The notes beneath the pieces were generated by a model. It was given only the letters and a program-made list of their open reading frames with translations. It was not told where the DNA came from and ran no database searches. Positions 8,881-17,432 of a DNA stretch of 64,000 nucleotides are shown here, piece after piece (within the stretch, counting starts at the first letter, position 1; the number at the start of each line of letters is the position of its first letter). Source of the DNA: Chitinophagaceae bacterium (lineage in GTDB: Bacteria; Bacteroidota; Bacteroidia; Chitinophagales; Chitinophagaceae); the NCBI GenBank assembly GCA_016720745.1, contig JADKKA010000019.1, positions 823,529 to 887,528 of the forward strand. The letters are read 5' to 3'. Both the position numbers and the translations under genes were made by a program.

Positions 8881-10299
8881 CTACTTGCCTTTCCCTTTGA
8901 AAATAATCCGCAACGTATGGATCATGATCCTGAAATCAAGTGCCAGAGAAATATTCTCAATATACACCAGGTCGTACTTGCTTCTTTCGATCATTTCTTC
9001 CACATTTTCGGCGTAGCCAAACTGCACCATTCCCCAACTGCTGAGTCCTGGTTTTACCTTGAGCAGGTATTTGTAAAAAGGATGACGGGGAATAATCTGG
9101 TCGATATAATAACGACGTTCTGGCCGGGGACCTACGAGGCTCATTTGTCCGATCAGGATATTCCAGAGCTGTGGTAATTCATCCAGCCGCCATTTGCGCA
9201 TCAGTCTGCCCCATTTGGTGATCCGGGGGTCAAGGTCAGAGGAAAGAGAAGGCCCGTCTTTTTCTGCCCCATCAATCATGGAGCGGAATTTAAACATGGT
9301 AAATGGCTTGCCTTTATAGCCAATCCTTTCCTGCGCAAAGAAAATAGGACCAGGTGATGATAGTTTTACACGGATCGCAGCAAAGAGCATCAGGGGTGAT
9401 AGCAGGATCAATCCGAGTAATGAGAGACCAACATCCAGCAGTCTTTTGATATTTTGCTGCCATTGCGGCATCAACCCGGTTTGCAGGTCAATAAGTGCAG
9501 CACCCATTACATTGCTGGTTTTCACGGAACCGGAAAGAATATCCAGTGTATCGGGCAATATTTTTACTTCCACATCTTTTTCACTGAGCCGGTTGATCAA
9601 TGATTCCAGCAAATCTTTTTTCGATTTATCAATGGCCAGTACCACCAATCTGATCTGTTCTCGATCAATAATGGTTTCCAATTCTTCCAGGTTGCCGGAC
9701 TTTGGTAATAATTTGGAGAGCCCGTTTTTACCTTCTGTTTCCGTGGGGATGAAGCCGGTATAGTGAAAGCCGCCATCGAGCAGACTTTTGGCTGTTTCCC
9801 GGAAGATGCGTGTAGCTGTATCGCAGTTGCCCAGCAGCAGGGTATTGAACTGCACTTTTCCGTTAAGTAATTGTTTTTTCACCCGGCTCAGGATCAGCCA
9901 TCGGCCGAAAAATGTCAAACCGAAATGAAGGGTGAATAATACCAGAAAGGCGGAATAATAATAACGGTAATCGTTTTCTGCATCATCCAGCAGGAAGGCA
10001 AAGAATAAAATAATGCATCCGAGTAAACTGCAGATAAAAGTACTGGTGAATTCGTACAATCTGGATTTACTGTACAGTGAATGATAGGCACCCAGGATGG
10101 TATAAAGGATCAGCCATCCCACAGGAATAAAAACAATCCCCAGCCAAAACTTATTATCGGTTTGTAAAACACCGGTATCGGTCACGGGTTGTCCCAGTAT
10201 GGCTCTGCGGATAAAAAAGAAAAGAGCCCAGGCGAGGGAGGCCATGATAAAATCAATGATGGCATACCAGGCAATGGATATTTTCTTTCGGGAGCTCAT
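8881..10299 (-). CDS. Polyprenyl glycosylphosphotransferase (undecaprenyl-phosphate sugar transferase)
   Basis: A 472-residue initiating transferase that puts a sugar 1-phosphate on undecaprenyl phosphate to start exopolysaccharide or O-antigen synthesis. Four N-terminal membrane helices are followed by a CoA-binding-like domain (TLLLGNCDTATRIFRET). The C-terminal Bac_transf domain begins with helix LDVGLSLLGLILLSPLMLF, then FAQERIGYKGKPFTMFKFRS and WRLDELPQLWNILIGQMSLVG, with the catalytic DE region. It overlaps the upstream oxidoreductase gene by 4 nt, so the two probably serve one surface polysaccharide pathway. Confidence 0.9.
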   Translation of the reverse strand: MSSRKKISIAWYAIIDFIMASLAWALFFFIRRAILGQPVTDTGVLQTDNKFWLGIVFIPVGWLILYTILGAYHSLYSKSRLYEFTSTFICSLLGCIILFFAFLLDDAENDYRYYYSAFLVLFTLHFGLTFFGRWLILSRVKKQLLNGKVQFNTLLLGNCDTATRIFRETAKSLLDGGFHYTGFIPTETEGKNGLSKLLPKSGNLEELETIIDREQIRLVVLAIDKSKKDLLESLINRLSEKDVEVKILPDTLDILSGSVKTSNVMGAALIDLQTGLMPQWQQNIKRLLDVGLSLLGLILLSPLMLFAAIRVKLSSPGPIFFAQERIGYKGKPFTMFKFRSMIDGAEKDGPSLSSDLDPRITKWGRLMRKWRLDELPQLWNILIGQMSLVGPRPERRYYIDQIIPRHPFYKYLLKVKPGLSSWGMVQFGYAENVEEMIERSKYDLVYIENISLALDFRIMIHTLRIIFKGKGK

Positions 10300-11273
10300 G
10301 AACGGCTGATGATATTATTCCCGATTTTATCCAGGATCTGGTGCGCCACATCCATGGCCATCAGTCCGTCCACTTCCGTAACTGTAGTGCGGGTATTTTG
10401 TTCGATTGCATTTTTAAAGGCCGTCAGTTCTTCTTTGATGGCATTCACTTCCGGGATCAGTGGATTAGCCATAGCAATGGTTTTTTTGCCACTGGGAGTT
10501 TCAATATCAAAAGCAAAAACATTGGAGTCCTGCGGCTCTTTCAGTTTGATCACTTCTGTTTTTTTGTTCAGGAAATCAATACCGATATAAGAGTCTTTCT
10601 GGAAGAGACGGATCTTGCGCATTTTTTTCATCGAGATCCGGCTGCTGGTCAGATTGGCCACACAGCCGTTATTGAATTCAATCCGCACATTGGCGATATC
10701 GGGTGTTTCTGTCATTACAGCCACCCCGCTGGCGGAAATACTCTTTACATCACTTTTTACGATACTGAGGATGATATCAATGTCATGGATCATCAGGTCC
10801 AGGATTACACTCACTTCAGTTCCTCGGGGATTGAATTGCGCCAGGCGATGCACTTCAATAAACATGGGATTTAAAGGCATGCCCTTGATAGCGAGAAAGG
10901 CGGGGTTGAAACGTTCCACATGTCCCACCTGGCATTTGATACCGGACTCTGCGGTAAGCTTTACCAGCTGCCGGGCTTCTTCCATGGTATTGGCCAGGGG
11001 CTTTTCTACAAAAACATGTTTACCCTTTTTGATGGCTTTTTCGCAGAGTTCAAAATGATAATTCGTGGGGGCCACCACATCAATGGCATCGCAGGCATCA
11101 ATCAGGCTGTCGGCATCGAGAAAGCGGGGGAGCTGGTATTTATCGGCGACTTCACGGGCTGTATCATCGTTGGGATCATAAAAACCAACGATCTCGGTAC
11201 CCTGGATTTCTTTCCAGTTATTCAGATGGAATTTGCCCAGGTGACCAACGCCAAATACGCCTACTTTGAACAT
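10296..11273 (-). CDS. Gfo/Idh/MocA family NAD(P)-dependent oxidoreductase
   Basis: A 325-residue two-domain oxidoreductase. The Rossmann start is VGVFGVGHLGKFHLNNW; the family motif VFVEKPLANTMEEARQL holds the conserved EKP lysine near residue 93. GHVERFNPAFLAIKG and the C-terminal alpha/beta domain resemble members that oxidise nucleotide sugars. It is the first gene of a two-gene operon, coupled by ATGA to the sugar-phosphate transferase, so a nucleotide-sugar substrate is likely but inferred. Confidence 0.87.
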   Translation of the reverse strand: MFKVGVFGVGHLGKFHLNNWKEIQGTEIVGFYDPNDDTAREVADKYQLPRFLDADSLIDACDAIDVVAPTNYHFELCEKAIKKGKHVFVEKPLANTMEEARQLVKLTAESGIKCQVGHVERFNPAFLAIKGMPLNPMFIEVHRLAQFNPRGTEVSVILDLMIHDIDIILSIVKSDVKSISASGVAVMTETPDIANVRIEFNNGCVANLTSSRISMKKMRKIRLFQKDSYIGIDFLNKKTEVIKLKEPQDSNVFAFDIETPSGKKTIAMANPLIPEVNAIKEELTAFKNAIEQNTRTTVTEVDGLMAMDVAHQILDKIGNNIISRS

Positions 11274-11342
11274 AACAATGAATTAATCAGCAAAGATAAA
11301 CATTCAATGTTCTGGCAAAGAAGGAATTATAAACAGATGTGC

Positions 11343-12089
11343 TTAGAGAATAGCCGACCGGTTCACATAAGCGGGGTGATAAATAAACATACAGGAACCA
11401 TTGCGGATGGTATTGATAACAGGAGTGGCAAGGTTGCTGGGAACGGCCGGACAACCCTGGCTGCGACCAATATATCCCTGGCTCTGCACATAGGAATCGT
11501 TGACATAATTGGCACCATGTACAACGATACCTCTTTCATAGGCATTGTCATTGATTCCGGGTTCCAGACCTTCCAGTTTGAGGGAATAACCGTTCTTGCC
11601 TTCATAGGTTTCCCGGGTAATATAAAAGCCCGGACTGCTCATAAAGGATGAATGCTGGTTGGAAAACTGATTGGCCATTTCTTTTCCTGAATTGCGGCCA
11701 TGTGATACGAGGGTATTGTAGATCACCCGGTAATTTTTCATATCGAGGATAAACAATCTTTTCTCGCTGCTGGGTTTGCTGAAATCGATGATGGAGATGA
11801 TGGAATCGTTCAATAAGCGTCCTTCTTCGAGGAGCCGCTCAAAACCTTTTTTGGCGTATTCAAAAGCATCCCGGCTCAGGCCGCGTAACTGTAACTGCAG
11901 GCTATCGTAAACGGATCGGCCTGGGTTACTGATCAGCAGGGAGTCGGAGGGCTGACTGCTCGTAGAACCGGCCGGGGGGTGGAAAAACAATTTGCTGCCC
12001 GTGGCAGATTTGGCAAAGGCAAAGGGTAAATGAAGGATGCCGATGACCATTGAAGTAATAAACAGATAGAAAGCCTTAACTCTTTTCAT
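11343..12089 (-). CDS. Murein L,D-transpeptidase, YkuD_2 family
   Basis: A 248-residue exported protein of the family often named 'murein L,D-transpeptidase catalytic domain protein'. Residues about 8-26 form a signal peptide. The catalytic region has IVVHGANYV (His) and the cysteine motif IGRSQGCPAV, as in YkuD-type L,D-transpeptidases that crosslink or remodel peptidoglycan. Its neighbour in the polysaccharide operon is 69 nt downstream on the same strand. Confidence 0.88.
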   Translation of the reverse strand: MKRVKAFYLFITSMVIGILHLPFAFAKSATGSKLFFHPPAGSTSSQPSDSLLISNPGRSVYDSLQLQLRGLSRDAFEYAKKGFERLLEEGRLLNDSIISIIDFSKPSSEKRLFILDMKNYRVIYNTLVSHGRNSGKEMANQFSNQHSSFMSSPGFYITRETYEGKNGYSLKLEGLEPGINDNAYERGIVVHGANYVNDSYVQSQGYIGRSQGCPAVPSNLATPVINTIRNGSCMFIYHPAYVNRSAIL

Positions 12090-12472
12090 GTGCTACATAA
12101 CCCTGTAAAGGCAGGGCGCCATTAACCGTTCAGTGTAAACGCAGGTTCAGGAAATTTCTTGTTCTTGCAGCAGTGGTTGTGGAAAACTCGGATTACCGAG
12201 GCTAAATCAGAGTGCAAATTTACTGAATACCGGGGCAGCTGTACTGTTAAAGCGGGGCGATGGCCCCATTTATTGAGTCAGATCATTAAACAGCGCTTTC
12301 TGGGGTTGATTACCGTACTATTTTGAACAAAAAGCCGGGTTTGGATTTAAGGATGTTTTCCCGTCTTACCGTGGAACCTTAAAAAACAAAAACATTTGGA
12401 TGAAAAACCTCCGGCTGTTATCTTTGCACTCCTTAAAAAAGCAACTGATTTCAGTGGCTGAAGAAGGTAAAC
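12090..12472. other. Intergenic, no gene seen
   Basis: This spacer is divergent between the L,D-transpeptidase and tRNA-Asp, so it should hold promoters for both. I see no convincing ORF, RNA or repeat in it. Confidence 0.5.
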
Positions 12473-12546
12473 GGATCGGTAGTTCAGTTGGTTAGAATGC
12501 CGCCCTGTCACGGCGGAGGTCGCGGGTTCGAGTCCCGTCCGGTCCG
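12473..12546 (+). tRNA. tRNA-Asp (anticodon GTC)
   Basis: Acceptor GGATCGG pairs with CCGGTCC using one G-T pair. The D arm is GTTCAGTTGGTTAGAAT. The anticodon arm CCGCC-CTGTCAC-GGCGG carries GTC at 12507-12509. The T arm is CGGG-TTCGAGT-CCCG with discriminator G, and a CA follows. All four arms fold normally, so this is the functional copy ahead of the decayed array. Confidence 0.96.
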
Positions 12547-12551
12547 CAGGA

Positions 12552-12577
12552 AGCTCCACAGCAATGTGGGGCTTTTT
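12552..12577 (+). terminator. tRNA-Asp terminator
   Basis: AGCTCCACA and TGTGGGGCT form a 9-bp stem (one G-T) around GCAA, followed by a T-rich tract. The same terminator is repeated after most decayed tRNA copies. Confidence 0.88.
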
Positions 12578-12589
12578 GTTTTTAAAGTA

Positions 12590-14175
12590 GTTCAGGAAGT
12601 ATTGGTCGTACAGTAGGTGAAATTGCCGCCCTGTCATCCCCACAGCATTGTGGGGACGGTGTTCGAGTCCCGTCCGGTCCGCAGAAAGCTCCACAGTAAT
12701 GTGGGGCTTTTTGTTTTTAAAGTAGTTCAGGAAGTATTGGTCTTACAGTAGGTGAAATTGCCGCCCTGTCATCCCCACAGCATTGTGGGGACGGCGTTCG
12801 AGTCCCGTCCGGTCCGCAAAGAGCTCCACAGCAATGTGGGGCTTTTTGTTTTTAGGACTTCAGGATTGGTCCTAGAATGCTGCCCTGTCATCCCCACAGC
12901 ATTGTGGGGACGGTGTTCGAGTCCCGTCCGGTCCGCAAGAAGCTCCACAGTAATGTGGGGCTTTTTGTTTTTTGTAGATCAGTTGGTTAGAATGCCGTCC
13001 TGTCATCCCCACAGCATTGTGGGGACGGTGTTCGAGTCCCGTCCGGTCCGCAGAAAGCTCCACAGTAATGTGGGGCTTTTTGTTTTTAAAGTAGTTCAGG
13101 AAGTATTGGTCTTACAGTAGGTGAAATTGCCGCCCTGTCATCCCCACAGCATTGTGGGGACGGTGTTCGAGTCCCGTCCGGTCCGCAGAAAGCTCCACAG
13201 TAATGTGGGGCTTTTTGTTTTTAAAGTAGTTCAGGAAGTATTGGTCTTACAGTAGGTGAAATTGCCGCCCTGTCATCCCCACAGCATTGTGGGGACGGTG
13301 TTCGAGTCCCGTCCGGTCCGCAGAAAGCTCCACAGCAATGTGGGGCTTTTTGTTTTTTGGGACTTCAGTTGGTTAGAATGCTGCCCTGTCATCCCCACAG
13401 GATTGTGGGGACGGGTTCGAGTCCCGTCCGGTCCGCAGGAAGCTCCACAGCAATGTGGGGCTTTTTGTTTTTAAAGTAGTTCAGGAAGTATTGGTCGTAC
13501 AGTAGGTGAAATTGCCGCCCTGTCATCCCCACAGCATTGTGGGGACGGTGTTCGAGTCCCGTCCGGTCCGCAGAAAGCTCCACAGCAATGTGGGGCTTTT
13601 TGTTTTTGAGCAGGTTAAGGAGTATTGGTTGATCTCTCTTTGATTATCGGGATGGTGAGAATGCCGCCCTGTCATCCCCACAGCATTGTGGGGACGGGGT
13701 TCGAGTCCTGTACGATTTTGATGAAGAATTGAGAAATCTTTGATTTTTGTATGGATGGCTTATTATGTGTATATCATCCAGAGTGCAAAAGATATGAGTT
13801 ATTATAAAGGGTACTCTTGTGATCCTGTTATCCGATTGCATCAGCACAATAACAGGGAATCAACTTATACTGCTGGAAAATGCCCTTGGAAACTCGTTTA
13901 TGTGGAAGAATTGAGTTCGAAAAAAGAAGCGTTGATCCGGGAAAAAAATCTAAAGAAAGCTACAAGGGAACGAATTGAAGCGTTAATTAATCACCCTAAA
14001 AATGTCGTGGAGCGTTTTCTAGGGAATTGAAAGGTGATAACTTGGATGTAAATCATTCAATATTCCAGCTTGGGAAAATTGCCGCCTTGTCATCCCCACA
14101 GCATTGTGGGGACGGCATTCGAGTCCCGTCCGGTCCGCAGAAAGCTCCACAGTAATGTGGAGCTTTCTGTTTTTA
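12590..14175 (+). repeat. Tandem array of ten decayed tRNA-Asp-like units, each with an inserted hairpin
   Basis: Each unit keeps the tRNA phrase CCGCCCTGTCA, then a 20-nt hairpin (TCCCCACA-GCAT-TGTGGGGA), then the T arm and acceptor end TTCGAGTCCCGTCCGGTCCG. In most units the terminator hairpin follows. Hairpins start at 12637, 12772, 12891, 13005, 13141, 13275, 13392, 13525, 13675 and 14093. Spacing is about 134 nt or about 115 nt, giving two unit types that differ in the remnant 5' half. The 13675 copy has a decayed acceptor end and no terminator. The variable loop is lost in all copies and the D arm in most, so they should not make tRNA. The inserted hairpin closely resembles the terminator hairpin. 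Confidence 0.9.
13755..14030 (+). CDS. Small GIY-YIG nuclease domain protein
   Basis: A 91-residue single-domain GIY-YIG protein. It has YYVYIIQS (the GIY equivalent), a shortened YKGYS (the YIG equivalent), then the arginine in DPVIRLHQHNN and the glutamate near the C-terminal helix EALIREKNLKK. A TTG 15 nt upstream is in frame, but the ATG matches the family start. It sits between the ninth and tenth decayed tRNA-Asp units, in the same direction. Relatives are stand-alone endonucleases of unknown role; a mobile or homing function is inference from position. Confidence 0.88.
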   Translation: MAYYVYIIQSAKDMSYYKGYSCDPVIRLHQHNNRESTYTAGKCPWKLVYVEELSSKKEALIREKNLKKATRERIEALINHPKNVVERFLGN

Positions 14176-14316
14176 AGAATTTCCCCTCTGGAATCATTGC
14201 CCGGGAAATAACCAGAATGAATAGCATCACCTGCTTTTGTCCCTGATTATCAATTATTAGCCCCTAAAACCGCCATTATCATATAATCCTTAATTTAGCC
14301 CCTCATTTTACAGCTT

Positions 14317-15288
14317 ATGCCAACTGATGCCAACAGGCAATTTCTGGATTTTGAGAAGCCCATCAAGGACCTGATCGATGAGATACAGACCATGCGGCAC
14401 CGCCAGGAAAAGACCAAGATTGATTTTTCCGATTCCATTCAGAAACTGGAAGCAGGGATTCTTGAGAAAAGAAAGGAAATCACCCACAATCTCAGCAGCT
14501 GGCAAAGAGTACAGCTGAGCCGCCATCCTGATCGCCCCTATACCTTGAAGTACATCGATAAAATGACTACACAGTTTGTGGAGTTATATGGTGACCGCAA
14601 TGTAAAGGACGATAAAGCCATGGTGGGCGGCTTTGCCTCACTGGATGGAGAAACCGTGATGATCATTGGTCAGCAAAAAGGAATCAATACCAAGATGCGC
14701 CAGATGCGGAATTTTGGAATGGCTAATCCCGAAGGCTACCGCAAAGCTCTCCGCCTGATGAAGCTGGCAGAGAAATTCAATAAACCCGTTATTACACTCA
14801 TTGATACGCCCGGTGCCTATCCTGGACTGGAAGCAGAAGAAAGAGGACAGGGAGAAGCCATCGCCCGGAATATTTATGAAATGATCCGGCTGAAAGTACC
14901 CGTGATCTGTGTGATCATTGGAGAAGGTGCTAGCGGTGGAGCATTGGGTATTGGTGTAGGCGACAGAGTGTATATGATGGAAAATACCTGGTACACGGTG
15001 ATCTCTCCCGAAAGCTGCTCCTCCATTCTCTGGCGCAGCTGGGATAAAAAAGAAGTGGCCGCTGAACAACTCAGACTGACCGCTGAAAAAATGAAAGGCT
15101 TTGGACTGATTGACGGCATCATCCCTGAACCATTTGGTGGTGCTCATTGGGATTACCAGGAAGCAGCGAATATTCTGAAAGATTTTCTGGCGCCCGTGCT
15201 GAAAGAATTAAAGACCATACCAGCTGAACAACGCGTGAGCAACCGGATTGAAAAGTTTGGGAAGATGGGATTTTGGGAAGAAGTTTAG
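14317..15288 (+). CDS. accA: Acetyl-CoA carboxylase carboxyltransferase subunit alpha
   Basis: A 323-residue subunit that, with AccD, moves the carboxyl group from carboxybiotin to acetyl-CoA in fatty acid synthesis. The N-terminal helical pair (FLDFEKPIKDLIDEIQTM) is followed by WQRVQLSRHPDRPYTLKYI. The carboxyltransferase core contains TLIDTPGAYPGLEAEERGQG and the oxyanion-hole glycines GEGASGGALGIGVGD. Length and order are normal. accB and accC lie 24 kb away in this window; accD is not seen. Confidence 0.96.
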   Translation: MPTDANRQFLDFEKPIKDLIDEIQTMRHRQEKTKIDFSDSIQKLEAGILEKRKEITHNLSSWQRVQLSRHPDRPYTLKYIDKMTTQFVELYGDRNVKDDKAMVGGFASLDGETVMIIGQQKGINTKMRQMRNFGMANPEGYRKALRLMKLAEKFNKPVITLIDTPGAYPGLEAEERGQGEAIARNIYEMIRLKVPVICVIIGEGASGGALGIGVGDRVYMMENTWYTVISPESCSSILWRSWDKKEVAAEQLRLTAEKMKGFGLIDGIIPEPFGGAHWDYQEAANILKDFLAPVLKELKTIPAEQRVSNRIEKFGKMGFWEEV

Positions 15289-15353
15289 TGTGAGCAGTGC
15301 AGTCATCAGTCGACAGTCAGCAGTCGACAGTCAGCAGTCATCAGTCGACAGCG
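15289..15353. repeat. Simple tandem repeat of cagtcgacagtcag type
   Basis: Short units such as CAGTCGACAGTCAG and CAGTCATCAGTCGAC alternate through the accA-dapA spacer. Similar CAGTC-based runs flank the four-helix-bundle gene at 25.2-25.9 kb. No function is evident. Confidence 0.7.
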
Positions 15354-15392
15354 TTTCATATTAGTCAGGCAATTAAAAAATAAATCAGAAGA

Positions 15393-16280
15393 ATGTCGCT
15401 AAGGGAGAAATTTACAGGTACGGGAATTGCCATCGTTACTCCTTTTCAGGAAGATGGAAGTATAGACTGGGAAAGTTACAGCCGACTCATCGAGTTCTGG
15501 ATCAGTAGTAAGGTGGAATACCTTGTCGTACTGGGTACCACCGGTGAAAGTGCTACTATTCATGGAGCAGAAAAGCAGGAAGTTTTTTCTTTTGTGGCCA
15601 GAGAAGTGGCTGGTCGCCTGCCCCTGATGGCTGGTATCGGCGGGAATGATACCCATGAAGTAGTGCAGGCCATCACCGGATTTGATCTGAAAGGTTATGA
15701 TGCCATTCTTTCTGTCAGCCCCTATTATAATAAACCCAACCAGGAAGGAATTTTCCAGCATTATAAAGCTTTGGATGCTGCAACGCCATTGCCCATCATG
15801 ATGTATAATGTGCCATCCCGCACGGGGATGAGTGTGACTGCAGCAACCCAACTACGCATTGCCCGTGAACTGAAAAATATCTTCGGTACCAAGGAAGCCA
15901 GCGGCAATTTTGATCTGCTGAACCAGCTGATTAAAAACAAACCGGATGATTTCCTCGTGGTCAGCGGTGATGATCCCATTACCCTGCAGATGATTGCACA
16001 GGGTGCAGAGGGTGTCATCTCCGTTGTAGCCAATGCTTATCCCAAGGATTTTTCAGAGATGGTTCGCCTTTGTTTACAAGGAGATTTTAAAAAAGCGGCA
16101 CCCCTTCATTATAAATACATCGACATCATTTCTTCCCTATTTGCAGAAGGCAGTCCCAGCGGGGTCAAAGCCTATCTTGCTGAAATGGGTCTTTGTAAGA
16201 ATACTTTCCGCTTACCTGTATACAAAGTCAGCGATGGGCTGATGGATCAAATCAGGCAACTGATGAAGGCGGCACAGTAA
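15393..16280 (+). CDS. dapA: 4-hydroxy-tetrahydrodipicolinate synthase
   Basis: A 295-residue (beta/alpha)8 aldolase that condenses pyruvate with aspartate semialdehyde, the first step of the lysine and diaminopimelate branch. VLGTTGESATI gives the phosphate-binding and Thr-Thr motif. Tyr138 lies in MMYNVPSRTG and the Schiff-base Lys167 in FGTKEASGN. Length is typical. A short spacer (12 nt) to the downstream esterase suggests co-transcription. Confidence 0.95.
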   Translation: MSLREKFTGTGIAIVTPFQEDGSIDWESYSRLIEFWISSKVEYLVVLGTTGESATIHGAEKQEVFSFVAREVAGRLPLMAGIGGNDTHEVVQAITGFDLKGYDAILSVSPYYNKPNQEGIFQHYKALDAATPLPIMMYNVPSRTGMSVTAATQLRIARELKNIFGTKEASGNFDLLNQLIKNKPDDFLVVSGDDPITLQMIAQGAEGVISVVANAYPKDFSEMVRLCLQGDFKKAAPLHYKYIDIISSLFAEGSPSGVKAYLAEMGLCKNTFRLPVYKVSDGLMDQIRQLMKAAQ

Positions 16281-16292
16281 TCAAAACATCCC

Positions 16293-17432
16293 ATGCAGCG
16301 GTTCCTCATCATATTGATTTTCTTTTGTTCAACCACATTTGCGCAAACCGTTCGTTTCACACTGGTATCATTACCGGCTAATCATCCAGCCGGTTCATCC
16401 ATTTTTATTGCCGGTTCCTTTAATCAATGGAATCCGGCTGACCCACAATTCAAATTCCAGTCTGATTCGGCAGGGCAATTTTATTTACAGGTCAATCTTC
16501 CCGCAGGAAATCATGCATACAAAATCACCCGGGGTAGCTGGGAGAAAGTAGAATGCACGGCAAACGGCGCTGCTATCGACAACCGGCAACTGAATCCTGC
16601 AACCAGCACTGAAGTAAAACTATCCGTAGCAGGATGGCAGGATTTGCTGGGTGTAAAAGAAAAATTACCGACGTTCAGTAAGCAAGTAAGCATACTCGAT
16701 ACTGCTTTTTATATCCCGCAATTAAAACGGAAGCGAACTATCCGTGTCTATTTACCGGCAGATTATGCAGGATCCAAAAAAAGATACCCGGTGATGTATA
16801 TGCATGACGGACAGAATCTGTTCGATGACCGGACTTCCTACGCAGGTGAATGGGGGGTGGATGAATACCTGGATTCGATGATTAAAAAGCCCTGTATTGT
16901 GGTGGCTATTGATAATGGCGGCTCGTACAGGATGAATGAATACTGTCCTTTTGACTTCGTACTCGGTCGGGATCAATCCGAAAAGCAAAAGGGAGAGGGG
17001 AAGGACTATGTTTCATTTATTGTGAATACCCTGAAACCTTTTATTGATAAAAAACTGCGGACTAAAAAAGAAAAGGAGCATACGTTTATTGCCGGTTCTT
17101 CCATGGGCGGACTGATTTCGCTCTATGCAACACTGGCTTATCCCAAAACCTTTGGCGGTGCCGGTGTTTTTTCACCCTCTGTCTGGATCTGTAAAAAAGA
17201 ATTACTGGCCTATGCTAAAACAAAAGGCCCTTCATTGCACTCCCGTATTTTCTTCTATAGCGGGAAACAGGAAAGTCGGGAAATGGTCCCTGATATGCTG
17301 ACTGTATTTGAAACACTGCAAAAACAATCAAAATCAAAGATGACGGTAGTGATCAGGGATGAAGGTCAGCACAACGAAAGAACCTGGAGAAAGGAATTGC
17401 CGGGATTTTTCCAATGGATACTCAGGAATTAA
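16293..17432 (+). CDS. Secreted alpha/beta-hydrolase esterase with N-terminal glycogen-binding-like domain
   Basis: A 379-residue exported protein. A signal peptide (FLIILIFFCSTTFAQ) precedes an E-set/CBM48-like domain (SIFIAGSFNQWNPADPQF, about residues 20-115). The rest is an enterochelin-esterase-like hydrolase: YPVMYMHDGQNLFDD, nucleophile elbow AGSSMGG with the central Ser, and the C-terminal His in DEGQHNERTW. The substrate may be a ferric siderophore, feruloyl ester or surface polysaccharide ester; sequence alone does not decide. The final 4 nt overlap the convergent rnz end. Confidence 0.87.
   Translation: MQRFLIILIFFCSTTFAQTVRFTLVSLPANHPAGSSIFIAGSFNQWNPADPQFKFQSDSAGQFYLQVNLPAGNHAYKITRGSWEKVECTANGAAIDNRQLNPATSTEVKLSVAGWQDLLGVKEKLPTFSKQVSILDTAFYIPQLKRKRTIRVYLPADYAGSKKRYPVMYMHDGQNLFDDRTSYAGEWGVDEYLDSMIKKPCIVVAIDNGGSYRMNEYCPFDFVLGRDQSEKQKGEGKDYVSFIVNTLKPFIDKKLRTKKEKEHTFIAGSSMGGLISLYATLAYPKTFGGAGVFSPSVWICKKELLAYAKTKGPSLHSRIFFYSGKQESREMVPDMLTVFETLQKQSKSKMTVVIRDEGQHNERTWRKELPGFFQWILRN

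Noticed and set aside
12752..13120. Plus and minus ORFs of 60-120 codons across the tRNA-relic array
   Set aside because: They consist of repeated translations of the relic units (for example SRPVR and GPDGTR repeats) and have no independent support.
12590..14121. Ten additional tRNA-Asp genes
   Set aside because: All copies lack the variable loop, most lack the D arm and acceptor 5' strand, and all carry the hairpin insertion, so they cannot fold as tRNA.
12590..14175. CRISPR array
   Set aside because: Repeats are long, contain tRNA parts and terminators, and the intervals are not unique spacers. No cas gene is nearby.
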